Positions 34,574-43,260 of a stretch of 57,691 nucleotides of DNA are shown piece after piece. The notes under the pieces were generated by a model. It made no database searches, had not been told where the DNA came from, and saw nothing but the letters and a program-made list of their open reading frames with translations. The DNA is taken from assembly GCA_029260135.1 (NCBI GenBank), contig JAJDDV010000069.1:1-57691 (forward strand), given 5' to 3'. How positions within the stretch are numbered: position 1 is the stretch's first letter; each line of letters starts with the position of its first letter. Both the position numbers and the translations under genes were made by a program. The DNA comes from Phycisphaerae bacterium (lineage in GTDB: Bacteria > Planctomycetota > Phycisphaerae > UBA1845).

Positions 34574-35610
34574 TCGTCGATCAACAAAAGGATTCGGTCA
34601 AAGACGTCGCCGGTCCGGTAGAGCGGTTGTGTAAGCGCAGGCATCGGCTCGTCAAAGGACATCTCGTAACACGACACCCCCAGCAGATAGCGCTGACCGA
34701 TTGTCAATCGAATATCGTCTCCGTTGCCGGTGTCGAGCTTCCTCGCGAACTCGAGGGTCCAGCGCCCGTCGCTCCAACGCCCCACCGCGCGGACGTCGGC
34801 GCGGCTTCCCGTGGGCTGCCGATGTCGGTACCTCGCCAGCACGTCGCCGGCGTAGTCGAACGCGATGTGTTCCTCGTAGGCCGCCACTCCCGCGTCCGCC
34901 TTCCGTTGCAGATAGAGTGTTGGTCCGTCAATGCGCGGTATAGGCCGCGCCTTTTTCTCCGGATTCGTTCCCAGGATGTGCATCTTGTCGTCGGCGTATC
35001 CCACCGGATTCGTACGCCGCGCCTTCCAGAACCAGATGTCGGCTCGGTGGGGCTCGGGATGGTCGAACAGCGACAAATCGACGTCGTTGCCGACCATGCT
35101 CCATTTCAAAACAAACATGTCCTCCCGGTCGGGACCCTGTTTGTAGACCGATTCGTTGTCGTCCCACGCCCAGCTCTTGTGTGACTCGGATGCCGCGACG
35201 GCGGGGAACGACACCCGCATGAAGATGTCATCTTCCGTGTGGACCGACTTGATGTGAATCGCCCGTTGCGATGAACGATCCAGCGTCACCGTCTCCAACG
35301 CCTCCGACCAAACCCGGTCGTCCGGCATCCCGTCGATCGCCGGCGCGGAATCGACTCGCTTGGACGCGAGCGTCAGGTCCTTCGATGCACGACGCGGTGC
35401 GACCAGCGCTCGATACGCCCCCGCGTGAGGCGTCAGAACCTCCCTCGGTAGAACCAGAGGGGCTGCAGTGGGCTGCTCGTCGCTGAGCCGCTCTCGAGGT
35501 TCCGGTGCCTTGTCGCTCCGGCTCGGGCCTGCCGAAGCGGATTGTGGCGCCGGTTGGCACCCACACCCCAGCGAGACAGCGAGGCTGCCAAGAATGAGAC
35601 TGCGTTTCAT
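34570..35610 (-). CDS. Ethylbenzene-dehydrogenase-type haem-binding lipoprotein
   Basis: The ATG at 35610 is preceded by AGGAG at 8 bases and opens a lipoprotein-like signal ([20 protein letters not shown], Cys16 or Cys18 as lipidation site). After a Pro/Ser linker the domain from about residue 80 reads like the EB_dh family, the gamma-subunit haem-b fold: [80 protein letters not shown] and [12 protein letters not shown]. Family members bind haem b in periplasmic DMSO-reductase-type dehydrogenases, or occur as stand-alone cytochrome-like domains. No dehydrogenase alpha or beta subunit is encoded here. Instead the gene is coupled to a sensor kinase, so a redox or haem-sensing role is a reasonable inference. 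Met ligands cannot be assigned with certainty. Confidence 0.78.
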   Translation of the reverse strand: MKRSLILGSLAVSLGCGCQPAPQSASAGPSRSDKAPEPRERLSDEQPTAAPLVLPREVLTPHAGAYRALVAPRRASKDLTLASKRVDSAPAIDGMPDDRVWSEALETVTLDRSSQRAIHIKSVHTEDDIFMRVSFPAVAASESHKSWAWDDNESVYKQGPDREDMFVLKWSMVGNDVDLSLFDHPEPHRADIWFWKARRTNPVGYADDKMHILGTNPEKKARPIPRIDGPTLYLQRKADAGVAAYEEHIAFDYAGDVLARYRHRQPTGSRADVRAVGRWSDGRWTLEFARKLDTGNGDDIRLTIGQRYLLGVSCYEMSFDEPMPALTQPLYRTGDVFDRILLLIDD

Positions 35611-36135
35611 AGATCGGCTCCTGATGTCCTGGGAAGACTGGACGCCTCCCGACCCTGCTTGGCGTGGACCGAGCAGGGACCCCAGCGAAGTTCCATGAAG
35701 CAGATATCGGCAAGTACAGTTGCAGTGTGAACAGAGAAGCGTCATCTTCCGGCTAACTCAATCAAGTCCGATAGTCGCGTGGTCGTGAGCCCCGGCACGT
35801 CTCGATGCCGTCTCGCCCAAGTCGAAAAACGGCTCCGGGCAGCAGGCGGTGGCGATGAAACACGCATTTAGGTTTAGTGACGTCACCGAATGACGATGCC
35901 GCAAGGTCTTCGGCGGATTGCCCGACTCAGCAGCCGCTCGAGTGACTTGAGATGCCAAACTCATTGGCGCATCCAAGAGGCGGGACCGATAGTAAGGGCA
36001 CGGTCGCGTGCGGGCCGAGGAGCGTCAGACCCGTGGGTCCGACCCTGCGAGTGCAGGCCGGCGGGGCCCGCGCAACACAGCCGAGCCCGGTCGCAGGTGC
36101 CGACGCTCGCTCTTTCAACCCGCTGGAGAAAGCTG
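35611..36135. other. Divergent intergenic region with a long porin leader
   Basis: About 525 bp separate the haem-lipoprotein gene (minus) from the porin gene (plus). A frame extending upstream of the porin start to 35890 is not supported because GGAGA and a signal peptide define the ATG at 36136. The right part holds a structured element described separately; the left part shows nothing I recognise. Confidence 0.45.
36008..36073 (+). promoter_or_regulatory. Predicted branched RNA structure in the porin leader
   Basis: A closing stem pairs 36008-36016 (GTGCGGGCC) with 36065-36073 (GGCCCGCGC, one G-U pair). It encloses two hairpins: GACC-CGTG-GGTC at 36028-36039 and CCTGC-GAGT-GCAGG at 36044-36057. 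This makes a three-way junction about 60 bases before the porin ATG. It matches no riboswitch I know; it may be a leader regulating translation, or chance pairing in GC-rich DNA. Confidence 0.35.
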
Positions 36136-37599
36136 ATGAGGACATTCGAGCCGAGACCTTGGACGGGAACCACCCGATGGGTACCGGGACTCTTGCTTCT
36201 GACGGCCGGCACGGCCTGGGGGCAGACGCCGGAATCAACCCCACCTGCCCGGCCCGAAGAGCCCCCGATGGCCTGTAGCTCCTGCGGCGTCGAGTTGCTC
36301 CCGCATTCGCGAGAGTACGTCGACGACGAAGGCCGGCCGATCTGCGATGATTGCGCAACCAAAGCCGAATCCGGCGACAAGACCCCAAAGCCGTACGATC
36401 TGAAAACATCGAAGTACCTTCTCGGTGACTGGGGCGGCAAGCGTTCGAAGCTCAAGGACGAAGGCATCAGCTTCCGCCTGCGTAAATACCTCGTTCCGCA
36501 GGTCAACATCTGGGGCGGCAGAAACACGAACACCGCCCACACCACCAGTGGCCAAATGGGTTATGCGATCGAGTTCGACTTCGAAAAGCTCGCCGAGCTG
36601 GGTGGCAGCACACTCTACATCCGCGCGCGACAAACGTGGAACGATCACACCGCCGGAATACGCCCAGATGTCGGGTCTTTGAGCAAACCGTACGGAGGTG
36701 CCGGCGGTCGGTCCGACAACGAGCTCTTCCTCGACAAGTATCACTGGCGACAGCGCTGGCTTGACGACCGCATCGAATTCCGATTCGGACTGCTGGAAGC
36801 CAAGGACTATTTCGATCGAAATGAATACGCCAACAGTGTCTATTCTCAGTTCCCAAACGCCGTCCTCGAACTCGATCCGACGTTTCCAAACACCAAGGGA
36901 ATCGGCGTGTTTGCCAAGGTATGGCCCACCGATTGGCTCTATATTGCAGCCGGTGCGATCGATCCCGATCGAATCAACACACACAATCGCCACGGAACCG
37001 GTGGATTCGATACGGCCTTTCACGGACAGGACAAGTTTCGGGCGTTCGCGGAGTTTGGCCTACTACCGGATAAGTTGCCCAACGCCGGCGGTCTCCCCGG
37101 CCACTACCGCTTCGGTTGCTGGCTGACCCCAAAGCCAAAAACGGTCATCATGGAGGACCTCGACGGCGATCCGGCGATCAAGCGCCGTAGCGATGACGTC
37201 GGTTTCTACCTGAACATGGACCAGCTTGTCTGGAAGGAAAACAACGATCCGAAGGACAAGCAAGGGCTGGGCCTCTTTGCCAGGTACGGCTTCGCGCATA
37301 AGGATGTCAACCGGCTGAGTCACTTCTGGTCGGTGGGTGCGTCGTACAAGGGACTCGTTCCCTCACGCGACAAGGACACGCTCGGGTTCGGCGTCGCCCA
37401 GACGATTCTATCCAAGCAGTATCGGCGCGAAATCGATACGCGGGCCGATCGCGAGACGGTCTACGATCTTTACTACAGCATCGTGCTGACGCCCTGGTGC
37501 AAGATCTCACCCGACATTCAAGTGGTCACGAACCCCGGCGGGAATAAGGACGCGCGCGATGCGCTGGTCGCAGGTGTTCGCGTACAGATCGACTTCTGA
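36136..37599 (+). CDS. OprB-family carbohydrate porin with Cys-rich N-terminal segment
   Basis: The 487-residue product starts at an ATG with GGAGA upstream and a signal peptide (TRWVPGLLLLTAGTAWGQ). The barrel part from about residue 90 matches OprB-type carbohydrate-selective porins: YLLGDWGGKRSKLKDEGISF, GYAIEFDFEKLAELGGSTLY, FRFGLLEAKDYFDRNEYANS, PNTKGIGVFAKVWPTDWLYI and a C-terminal aromatic (VQIDF) as in outer-membrane barrels. This implies a Gram-negative-type outer membrane and passive uptake of sugars or similar solutes. Oddly, between signal peptide and barrel there is a zinc-ribbon-like segment: Cys47-x2-Cys50 and Cys70-x2-Cys73 (ACSSCGVEL and PICDDCA), not usual in the family. No transport partner gene is adjacent. 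Confidence 0.85.
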   Translation: MRTFEPRPWTGTTRWVPGLLLLTAGTAWGQTPESTPPARPEEPPMACSSCGVELLPHSREYVDDEGRPICDDCATKAESGDKTPKPYDLKTSKYLLGDWGGKRSKLKDEGISFRLRKYLVPQVNIWGGRNTNTAHTTSGQMGYAIEFDFEKLAELGGSTLYIRARQTWNDHTAGIRPDVGSLSKPYGGAGGRSDNELFLDKYHWRQRWLDDRIEFRFGLLEAKDYFDRNEYANSVYSQFPNAVLELDPTFPNTKGIGVFAKVWPTDWLYIAAGAIDPDRINTHNRHGTGGFDTAFHGQDKFRAFAEFGLLPDKLPNAGGLPGHYRFGCWLTPKPKTVIMEDLDGDPAIKRRSDDVGFYLNMDQLVWKENNDPKDKQGLGLFARYGFAHKDVNRLSHFWSVGASYKGLVPSRDKDTLGFGVAQTILSKQYRREIDTRADRETVYDLYYSIVLTPWCKISPDIQVVTNPGGNKDARDALVAGVRVQIDF

Positions 37600-37824
37600 C
37601 AAGACCTACGCCTGATAACCCGGCGGCGTTTCTCCCCCTTCGCCTCCTCCCGACCGCGCTCCAACCTCGCCCACGTATAGCGTCCTGTCTCCTCACGTCT
37701 TATGGGGCTGGGATCGGATTTCCTTCGAAGGCTCAAGCCTCCGTTTGTTGGCCGCAGCGCTTATATCGTACTTCTTCTCACGGACGCACTCGCCCAAGCC
37801 TTCGTCGCCGTGGGGGAAGAGGAC

Positions 37825-38454
37825 TTGTCCCGCATCGTTGCAGCTCTACTAACGGTCGCTCTGGCCGGATGCCAAACGACAGCACGGTCCTCCTGGGATT
37901 CGTTATCACCCCCAACGGGCAGAACGGAGGCGCTCGCCGGTGCCCGCGCCGCGCCCGCCGTGGAAGCCCAGTTCGGTGGTGTCGTCAGCAACGGCGCGGC
38001 CGAATCTCGCATGCTGCGTATCGGACGAAGAATCACACGGAGCGTGCCCGAGCTTCGTGGGCCGTACCGTTACCTCGTGCTCGATTCCGACCGTGTGGAC
38101 GCCGTTTCACTTCCCGGAGGACGCATTTATGTCACACGGGCGCTGTATGAGCGCCTCAGCCGCGACGATCTCCTCGCCGCCGCTTTGGCCCACGAAATGG
38201 CGCACCTGCAGGCCAAAGACCATTTCAAACCGCGCCCGGCAAGTCCCCACGGCGCGCTCGACAAGGAACTGTCGGCCGATCGCTTCGCCGCACGATGGCT
38301 CGACGCCGCAGGCTTTCCCAGCGAAGCCATGACCGACCTCAACCGTCTCGTCGCCGACGCGCAACCGGCGGGCTGGGCGCGGGTCCGCATCGCACATCTT
38401 ACGAGACCTTCGATGCCAGCCGATAATCAGGTGAACCACGATCCCAACGGGTAG
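37825..38454 (+). CDS. M48-like metallopeptidase lipoprotein
   Basis: The reading frame is open from 37702, but a TTG at 37825, just after GGGGAAGAGG, gives a textbook lipoprotein signal (LSRIVAALLTVALAGCQTT, lipobox LAGC) and 209 residues, so I prefer it. The catalytic helix is ALAHEMAHLQ, the HExxH zinc motif at about residues 123-127, and the third ligand lies in DKELSADRFAARWL (Glu at about 148), as in M48 peptidases. Upstream is the usual strand SLPGGRIYVTRALYERLSRD. The protein is shorter than BepA-type members and lacks a TPR tail. It is presumably anchored to the inner or outer membrane and handles misfolded envelope proteins or acts as a housekeeping peptidase. A small lipoprotein gene follows. 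Confidence 0.83.
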   Translation: MSRIVAALLTVALAGCQTTARSSWDSLSPPTGRTEALAGARAAPAVEAQFGGVVSNGAAESRMLRIGRRITRSVPELRGPYRYLVLDSDRVDAVSLPGGRIYVTRALYERLSRDDLLAAALAHEMAHLQAKDHFKPRPASPHGALDKELSADRFAARWLDAAGFPSEAMTDLNRLVADAQPAGWARVRIAHLTRPSMPADNQVNHDPNG

Positions 38455-38603
38455 TGGCCGCAACCGACGCACAAATCCCGTTGACCGGGGCGAGGGTCGT
38501 GGCTAGAGTTGAATACCCGGATGGACCGGGGCACAATCTCATTGCGCGGCGATCCGATCTGACGGATTCGGTGTGTCGGCCGCCGACCCAGGGGAACAAC
38601 GAA

Positions 38604-38777
38604 ATGCTGCATCGAACCGTAAAGTACACGATCCTTGTCATCGCCTTGAGCATGGTTGCGCTGTCAACAACGGCTTGCCAGACCACGCGATCCGCCAAGC
38701 CGGAGATGCTCTCGGGCGACGGACAGACCGTGCACGAGCGCCATGATTCCGGCGTTGAAAGCCACACGTCCGACTAG
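38604..38777 (+). CDS. Small lipoprotein, function unknown
   Basis: A 57-residue product starts at the ATG at 38604, preceded by AGGGGA at about 9 bases. The N-terminus is a lipoprotein signal (HRTVKYTILVIALSMVALST, then TACQTT; the Cys follows Thr-Ala). The mature part is about 35 polar residues with no recognised domain. Its CQTT lipid-attachment sequence matches that of the M48 lipoprotein 150 bp upstream, which may reflect duplication of the signal region or chance. Confidence 0.6.
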   Translation: MLHRTVKYTILVIALSMVALSTTACQTTRSAKPEMLSGDGQTVHERHDSGVESHTSD

Positions 38778-38985
38778 AGCGGTGATGGACTTCTTGTGGC
38801 GTTGCGCCGGAAAGTCCATTCGAAAATCAGCGCGCCTCGACCGCCGCGGTAGATTTGAGCATGCCCCTTCGCGGCGAGATACCCCAAGCCCCGGTTCGGC
38901 ATCCATTCACGTCTCTCCGGACACTGCCGATGACGACGGCCACGACGTCCGGCTCGACCTTACCGATTTCACCGACGGTTCGGCG

Positions 38986-39912
38986 TCAGTTCCCCAGGAG
39001 ATCGACGATCGCGCAGGCGGCGAGTAGCACGCTGATGATGCCGTTGATGGTGAAGAAGGCGACGTTGATCTTGTCGTACTTGCCGGGGCGTACGAGGCTG
39101 TTCTCAACCAGAAGCAGAATCGCCGCCAGGGCGACGCCGACGCCATAGACCATCCCCAAGCGAGCGGCTGCTCCCAGCGCGACAAGACCGGCGACGGCGA
39201 GCACGTGCGAGCTTCTGGCGATCCATAGGGCCTTCGCGGGCCCGAGGCGCGAGGGAAGACTGTACAGACCTTCACGTCGATCCACCTCGATGTCCTGACA
39301 CGCATAGAGGATGTCGAACCCGGCCACCCAGAACGTCACGACGGCCATGAGCAGCAACGTGGGCGCGCCGACGGAGGCGGGATGAACCGCCACCCAGGCT
39401 GCCAGCGGTGACAGTGCCAGTGCCAGACCCAGATAGTAGTGTGACCACTTCGTGAATCGCTTGGTGAACGAGTAGCCACAGAGAAACGCCAACACCGGCC
39501 CTGACGCGAGGATCGGCCAGGTGTTGTCATAGAAGAGGAAGAAACCCAGGCAGGCGATCGCAAACGTGATCGCCGCCAGCGCCAGCAAGATCCAAGCGGC
39601 GGTCAAGCTCAGCTTGCCGGCGGGCAGTGGACGCTGCGCCGTGCGCGGGTTACGGGCGTCAATCTGTGCGTCTACGATCCGGTTGAACGTCATGGCGACG
39701 CTTCGCGCCGCGACCATGCAGATCAATATCAAACCGATCTGCCCCGGATAGGGCCAACCGCGCCCCTCGATGTTCCGCCCTGCCAGAAACGCTGCCATCA
39801 AGGCAAACGGGAGTGCGAAGATGGAGTGGGAGAACTTCACCATCTCGGCCCAGGTCTGGACCGTTTCACGGATTCGGCGTGTTGCCCCGAGACTCATAGA
39901 ACGATGTGTCAC
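38986..39912 (-). CDS. ubiA: UbiA-family prenyltransferase (quinone synthesis)
   Basis: The 308-residue membrane protein has about eight hydrophobic helices and both Asp-rich motifs of UbiA enzymes: AMTFNRIVDAQIDARNPRTA in the first loop and DILYACQDIEVDRREGLYSL in the second, which bind the magnesium-prenyl-diphosphate. RPLPAGKLS and FTKRFTKWSHYYLGLALAL are family typical. It attaches a polyprenyl chain to an aromatic acid; the pairing with ubiX and ubiE and the phylum suggest menaquinone by the futalosine route (MqnP-like), but 4-hydroxybenzoate prenylation cannot be excluded. The GTG start overlaps the ubiX stop (GTGA), so the genes are coupled; an ATG at 39897 is the alternative start. 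Confidence 0.88.
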   Translation of the reverse strand: MTHRSMSLGATRRIRETVQTWAEMVKFSHSIFALPFALMAAFLAGRNIEGRGWPYPGQIGLILICMVAARSVAMTFNRIVDAQIDARNPRTAQRPLPAGKLSLTAAWILLALAAITFAIACLGFFLFYDNTWPILASGPVLAFLCGYSFTKRFTKWSHYYLGLALALSPLAAWVAVHPASVGAPTLLLMAVVTFWVAGFDILYACQDIEVDRREGLYSLPSRLGPAKALWIARSSHVLAVAGLVALGAAARLGMVYGVGVALAAILLLVENSLVRPGKYDKINVAFFTINGIISVLLAACAIVDLLGN

Positions 39913-40532
39913 TTTCGATGGTCGTCGTCTTGACCCCGGTCTTCACCCCAGCGTGTATGGAGCTGGTGGGGAACGCCCACAAGGTCCATGAGCTTTCCGA
40001 CCACGAAGTCGACCAAGTCTTCGATCGTCTTGGGGTGCATGTAGAACCCGGGCGATGCCGGACAGATGATCCCACCGGCTTCGCTGACGCGAAGCGCGTT
40101 GCGAAGGTCGATCGGGCTCATCGGTGACTCTCGCGGAACGATGACAAGCCGCCGCGCTTCCTTGAGGGTCACGGCAGCGGCTCGATCGAGAAGGTTTCCG
40201 GCGAGTCCGTTGGCGATGGATCCCAGCGAATGACTGCTGCAGGGGCAGACGATCATGCCGTCGGTAAGAAAGCTCCCGCTGGCGATCTTGGCGCCGACAT
40301 CGTGATAAGAATGGAGCGTCGCCGTGTTACACGCTCCCTCGAGCAAAGCGGCGATGGAAGCATCCGCGATTCCGAGTTCGTCCCCCAGAAGCCGTCTACC
40401 ATGCGGCGTGATAACCACATGGACCTCGGCGCCGGCATCGCACAGGCAGGCGAGAAGGCGCCGAGCGTAGACCGCGCCGCTCGCACCGGTGATGCCGACG
40501 ATGAGTCGCTTTCGGTTGCAGTCCATGTTCAT
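39909..40532 (-). CDS. ubiX: UbiX-family flavin prenyltransferase
   Basis: The product has 207 residues from the ATG at 40532, which overlaps the upstream stop (ATGA). LIVGITGASGAVYARRLLAC is the FMN-binding N-terminus of UbiX/Pad1. Other family blocks are CPCSSHSLGSIANGLAGNLL, LVIVPRESPMSPIDLRNALR (with the Arg/Glu active-site region) and GGIICPASPGFYMHPKTIED. UbiX makes prenylated FMN from dimethylallyl phosphate and FMN, the cofactor of UbiD-type decarboxylases that act after the UbiA step. No ubiD-type decarboxylase is visible in the window, so it must lie elsewhere. Confidence 0.93.
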   Translation of the reverse strand: MNMDCNRKRLIVGITGASGAVYARRLLACLCDAGAEVHVVITPHGRRLLGDELGIADASIAALLEGACNTATLHSYHDVGAKIASGSFLTDGMIVCPCSSHSLGSIANGLAGNLLDRAAAVTLKEARRLVIVPRESPMSPIDLRNALRVSEAGGIICPASPGFYMHPKTIEDLVDFVVGKLMDLVGVPHQLHTRWGEDRGQDDDHRK

Positions 40533-42454
40533 GGTCCGGCTCGACTCACCTGAACGTTGGAGGGCCAAGCGGAATAACGCGATGCCTGCCTGGCCCAGAT
40601 GGAGTCGGGATGATCTCGACGTAAGCGCGAGAAGCTCTCCCGGCCGGCATCAGCTCGACTATTCTCACGGTAAGCGACACCCAGTCGGTAGAGCACTTCC
40701 GGTGCGGCATCCTTGTCACCGAATTGCCTCAGGCATGCTTCAAGTCGCTCGATCTTCCTTTCGCCTGACGATTCCGCCGTGGCGATTCTCAACTCGATAT
40801 TGTCCGCGATCCGGCAGTTCGGATATCGGTGTCGGAGCGTTTCGAGGTTGGCGACATAGTGAGCATGCCGAGGCACCAGATCGAGCAGCCCGAATCTAAA
40901 CTTGTCGGTGGGATGGCGCGTGCCGCAGAGCGGTTCATATCCGTAGAGCGGATCGCGATTGGACGTCAATAAGTCGTAGAGACTATGTGCCTCCAGCAGG
41001 ACCGCGTCGATCGAGATACCAAGAGAGAGCTCCGGGCGCTGGCGCGTGAGCAGTCCCTGGAGCGGGTCGTCGGGCGGCTGAGCCTGCGCACTCGCGATCT
41101 TTGTGCGATCGAACCGATTGATGAGGGTCCGCAGCTTGCCCACCGCGCGCTCGACATCGCCCTCCTGCGCTTCGAGCTGGGCAAGACGAAGCAGCGCCGC
41201 CGCTGAGAGTAAGGTGTCGGGGCTGTTGACCAGAACCATGCGCCAAGAGTGCCACGATGCGACACTCGGAAAATCATCGTAATAGCGGATCCACTTCGAT
41301 TGTCGAAATTCCTCCGGGTCCACACGGGTGTCCCGTGCGCCGGCTTTGAGATAGACGACGTTGGACGCGTAGCGACTGTCGGGAAAATACCGCAGGAACC
41401 AATCGCACTGCGCAATGAACTCGGACTGGTGATGTGTCAGGATCGACTCGGCCTTCACCGGCGCGAGTTCCGGTGCGAGTGCCAACAGCCATTGCGTCTC
41501 CAACACCTCCCGAATGGCGCGCAGGCTGGTGTGCGGCGTGGGGCGCCGCGCCCATCGTTCTGCAGCGGCTTCCTCCAGTGGCCGCGAGGCATCAAAGTCG
41601 GCAAAGTGCGCTGCGTGCGCCTTCTCCAATCGGCGGTAGTAGAGTTCGTCCCGTCCGACGTAACCCTCAAAAAGCGCGACCGGAAGCCCGAACATCACCG
41701 CCAGAAGAGGAGCGATGGTGCCCGGCCGATAGTCCACCATCTTCGCAATCGCCAGAACGATCGCGAAGAGCAGCGCCGCCGCCACGATGGCCATCACCCA
41801 CGGAGCAACAAACTTGATGCGATCCACCGGGTCGATCCGGCCCACCACATCGTCGGTCGTTCCCACCCATGCGAGGACCAGGTAGGCAACCGCAGGGACC
41901 AACCCCAGAAGTGCGGACATAAACCGAAATCGCGTCCGGAACGGACGCACAGACGCAATCACGCAAGAGCCCAGCAGCGTGATCGCCAGCCAGGGCATCA
42001 CCGCGAGGAACCCGACCACCATCACAAACGGTACCGCCGACCAAAACCGATAGAGGATCGCGACGAGAATCGGTATCGCGATCAACGCCGCCATCAGCAA
42101 CCCGACGATCGGAATCTGGAGCGGAACGTCCTGAACGCTGATCGGTTCGAGCAGCAGCTTCCCCAGAGAGACCCCGCCATACCCGGCCACACGCACCGAG
42201 AGGAACGTCTCGCGAAGCAGGTCGCCGTAACCCTCCAACGCCGGCGCAAACCGCTCACCGCTTCGCAGCCAGAAGGCGAAACTGCCGGCCCCGGCAAAGA
42301 GCAGCAAGTTGACCACGAACAGCACACCCGCCCGAACACGGTACGTCGAACCCGAACGCGACCAGACGTCCTTCAGTTGCGGTTCCTGTTCGGCGGTCCC
42401 GTCGAGTACGACGGAGGGCGTGGAGGAGAGAATCTTGGAACGTTGCTCGGTCAT
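40529..42454 (-). CDS. Multi-pass membrane protein with TPR-like C-terminal half, unknown function
   Basis: The start ATG at 42454 shares one base with the ubiE stop (TAATG), and the stop overlaps ubiX (ATGA), giving 641 residues. The N-terminal half has about six membrane segments (for example VLFVVNLLLFAGAGSFAFWL, VGLLMAALIAIPILVAILYR, MAIVAAALLFAIVLAIAKMV). The C-terminal half is soluble and helical with degenerate tetratricopeptide-like pairs (SAAALLRLAQLEAQEGDVER, DIELRIATAES-type spacing, LEACLRQFGDKDAAPEVLYR and AYRENSRADAGRESFSRLRR). I do not recognise a named family. Its position inside a coupled quinone-biosynthesis run suggests that it organises or supports those membrane enzymes, but this is inference. 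Confidence 0.75.
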   Translation of the reverse strand: MTEQRSKILSSTPSVVLDGTAEQEPQLKDVWSRSGSTYRVRAGVLFVVNLLLFAGAGSFAFWLRSGERFAPALEGYGDLLRETFLSVRVAGYGGVSLGKLLLEPISVQDVPLQIPIVGLLMAALIAIPILVAILYRFWSAVPFVMVVGFLAVMPWLAITLLGSCVIASVRPFRTRFRFMSALLGLVPAVAYLVLAWVGTTDDVVGRIDPVDRIKFVAPWVMAIVAAALLFAIVLAIAKMVDYRPGTIAPLLAVMFGLPVALFEGYVGRDELYYRRLEKAHAAHFADFDASRPLEEAAAERWARRPTPHTSLRAIREVLETQWLLALAPELAPVKAESILTHHQSEFIAQCDWFLRYFPDSRYASNVVYLKAGARDTRVDPEEFRQSKWIRYYDDFPSVASWHSWRMVLVNSPDTLLSAAALLRLAQLEAQEGDVERAVGKLRTLINRFDRTKIASAQAQPPDDPLQGLLTRQRPELSLGISIDAVLLEAHSLYDLLTSNRDPLYGYEPLCGTRHPTDKFRFGLLDLVPRHAHYVANLETLRHRYPNCRIADNIELRIATAESSGERKIERLEACLRQFGDKDAAPEVLYRLGVAYRENSRADAGRESFSRLRRDHPDSIWARQASRYSAWPSNVQVSRAGP

Positions 42455-43236
42455 TATGACGGACGCCAGGCTACGTAGACCGTGACGATCCCCCACGACA
42501 GTGGGGTGGCCGTTGTCCGGTCGAAACCGGCTGATCGCAGCCGCTCACACATCTGCTCGGCGCTGAGAAACGATACCACCGACCGCGGTAGATAGCGATA
42601 GGCGCCGCTTCGGTCGCCGCTCACCAGTGTGGCCGCAACCGGCATGAAGCGGTTGGCGTAGAGATGGTAAAGACCTCGCGCGAGTCGGTACCTGGGCTGC
42701 GTGAATTCGAGGATGACCGTTCGTCCGCCGGGTCTGAGCACGCGGTACATCTCCTCGAGGCCGGCGTCGAGGTTCTGAAAGTTCCGCACGCCGAACGCAC
42801 AAGACGTAAGCGTGAAACACGCCGAACGGAATGGGAGATTCAGCGCATCAGCTTCGCACCAGCGAAAACGGTTGCCACTCGGCGGGGCGGTGGGGGCGTC
42901 ACAAGCCGGCGCCGCCCGCAGGAGCATCTGATGAGCGAAGTCACACCCAGTGACCGTCCGCGCGCCACCGGCTGCAAACGCGCGGGCGAAATCGCCGGTA
43001 CCGCACGCGACGTCCAGAACGTCATCCGATTCAGACGTTCGCCCCAGCCGCACAGCCTTGCGCCGCCAGGCACCGTCCCGCCGCGCGCTGAACAGCGAGT
43101 TCACAAGTTCGTAGCGCGGCGCAATGGCATCGAACATACGCCTCACACGGGTTGCCTTGTCGGAAACCGTGTGGGGCGAATCGAGCTGCTGGGAAGTCCA
43201 CGATGGTTTGTCAGAGGACATGGCTCCGCAGCGCAT
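42454..43236 (-). CDS. ubiE: UbiE/MenG quinone C-methyltransferase
   Basis: The product is a 260-residue SAM-dependent methyltransferase: VRRMFDAIAPRYELVNSLFS (the UbiE signature near the N-terminus), motif I LDVACGTGDFARAF, RWCEADALNLPFRSACFTLT, SCAFGVRNFQNLDAGLEEMY, RVLRPGGRTVILEF and AYRYLPRSVVSFLSAEQM. Length and motifs match demethylmenaquinone/2-methoxy-benzoquinol methyltransferases. The start at 43236 is favoured by GAGGTGG just upstream; a second ATG at 43221 is possible. It begins 24 bp after the stop of the superoxide dismutase gene and its own stop overlaps the next start, so it is the second gene of the run. Confidence 0.92.
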   Translation of the reverse strand: MRCGAMSSDKPSWTSQQLDSPHTVSDKATRVRRMFDAIAPRYELVNSLFSARRDGAWRRKAVRLGRTSESDDVLDVACGTGDFARAFAAGGARTVTGCDFAHQMLLRAAPACDAPTAPPSGNRFRWCEADALNLPFRSACFTLTSCAFGVRNFQNLDAGLEEMYRVLRPGGRTVILEFTQPRYRLARGLYHLYANRFMPVAATLVSGDRSGAYRYLPRSVVSFLSAEQMCERLRSAGFDRTTATPLSWGIVTVYVAWRPS

Positions 43237-43260
43237 CCTCCACCTCGCGACAGGCAGCGA

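Noticed and set aside
37702..37824. Extended N-terminus of the M48 peptidase
   Set aside because: The extension hides a clear lipoprotein signal peptide and its ribosome binding site at 37825.
41249..42478. 409-codon plus-strand frame opposite the membrane-TPR gene
   Set aside because: It is the antisense of a well-supported coupled gene, and its product is an unlikely His/Arg/Asp-rich sequence.
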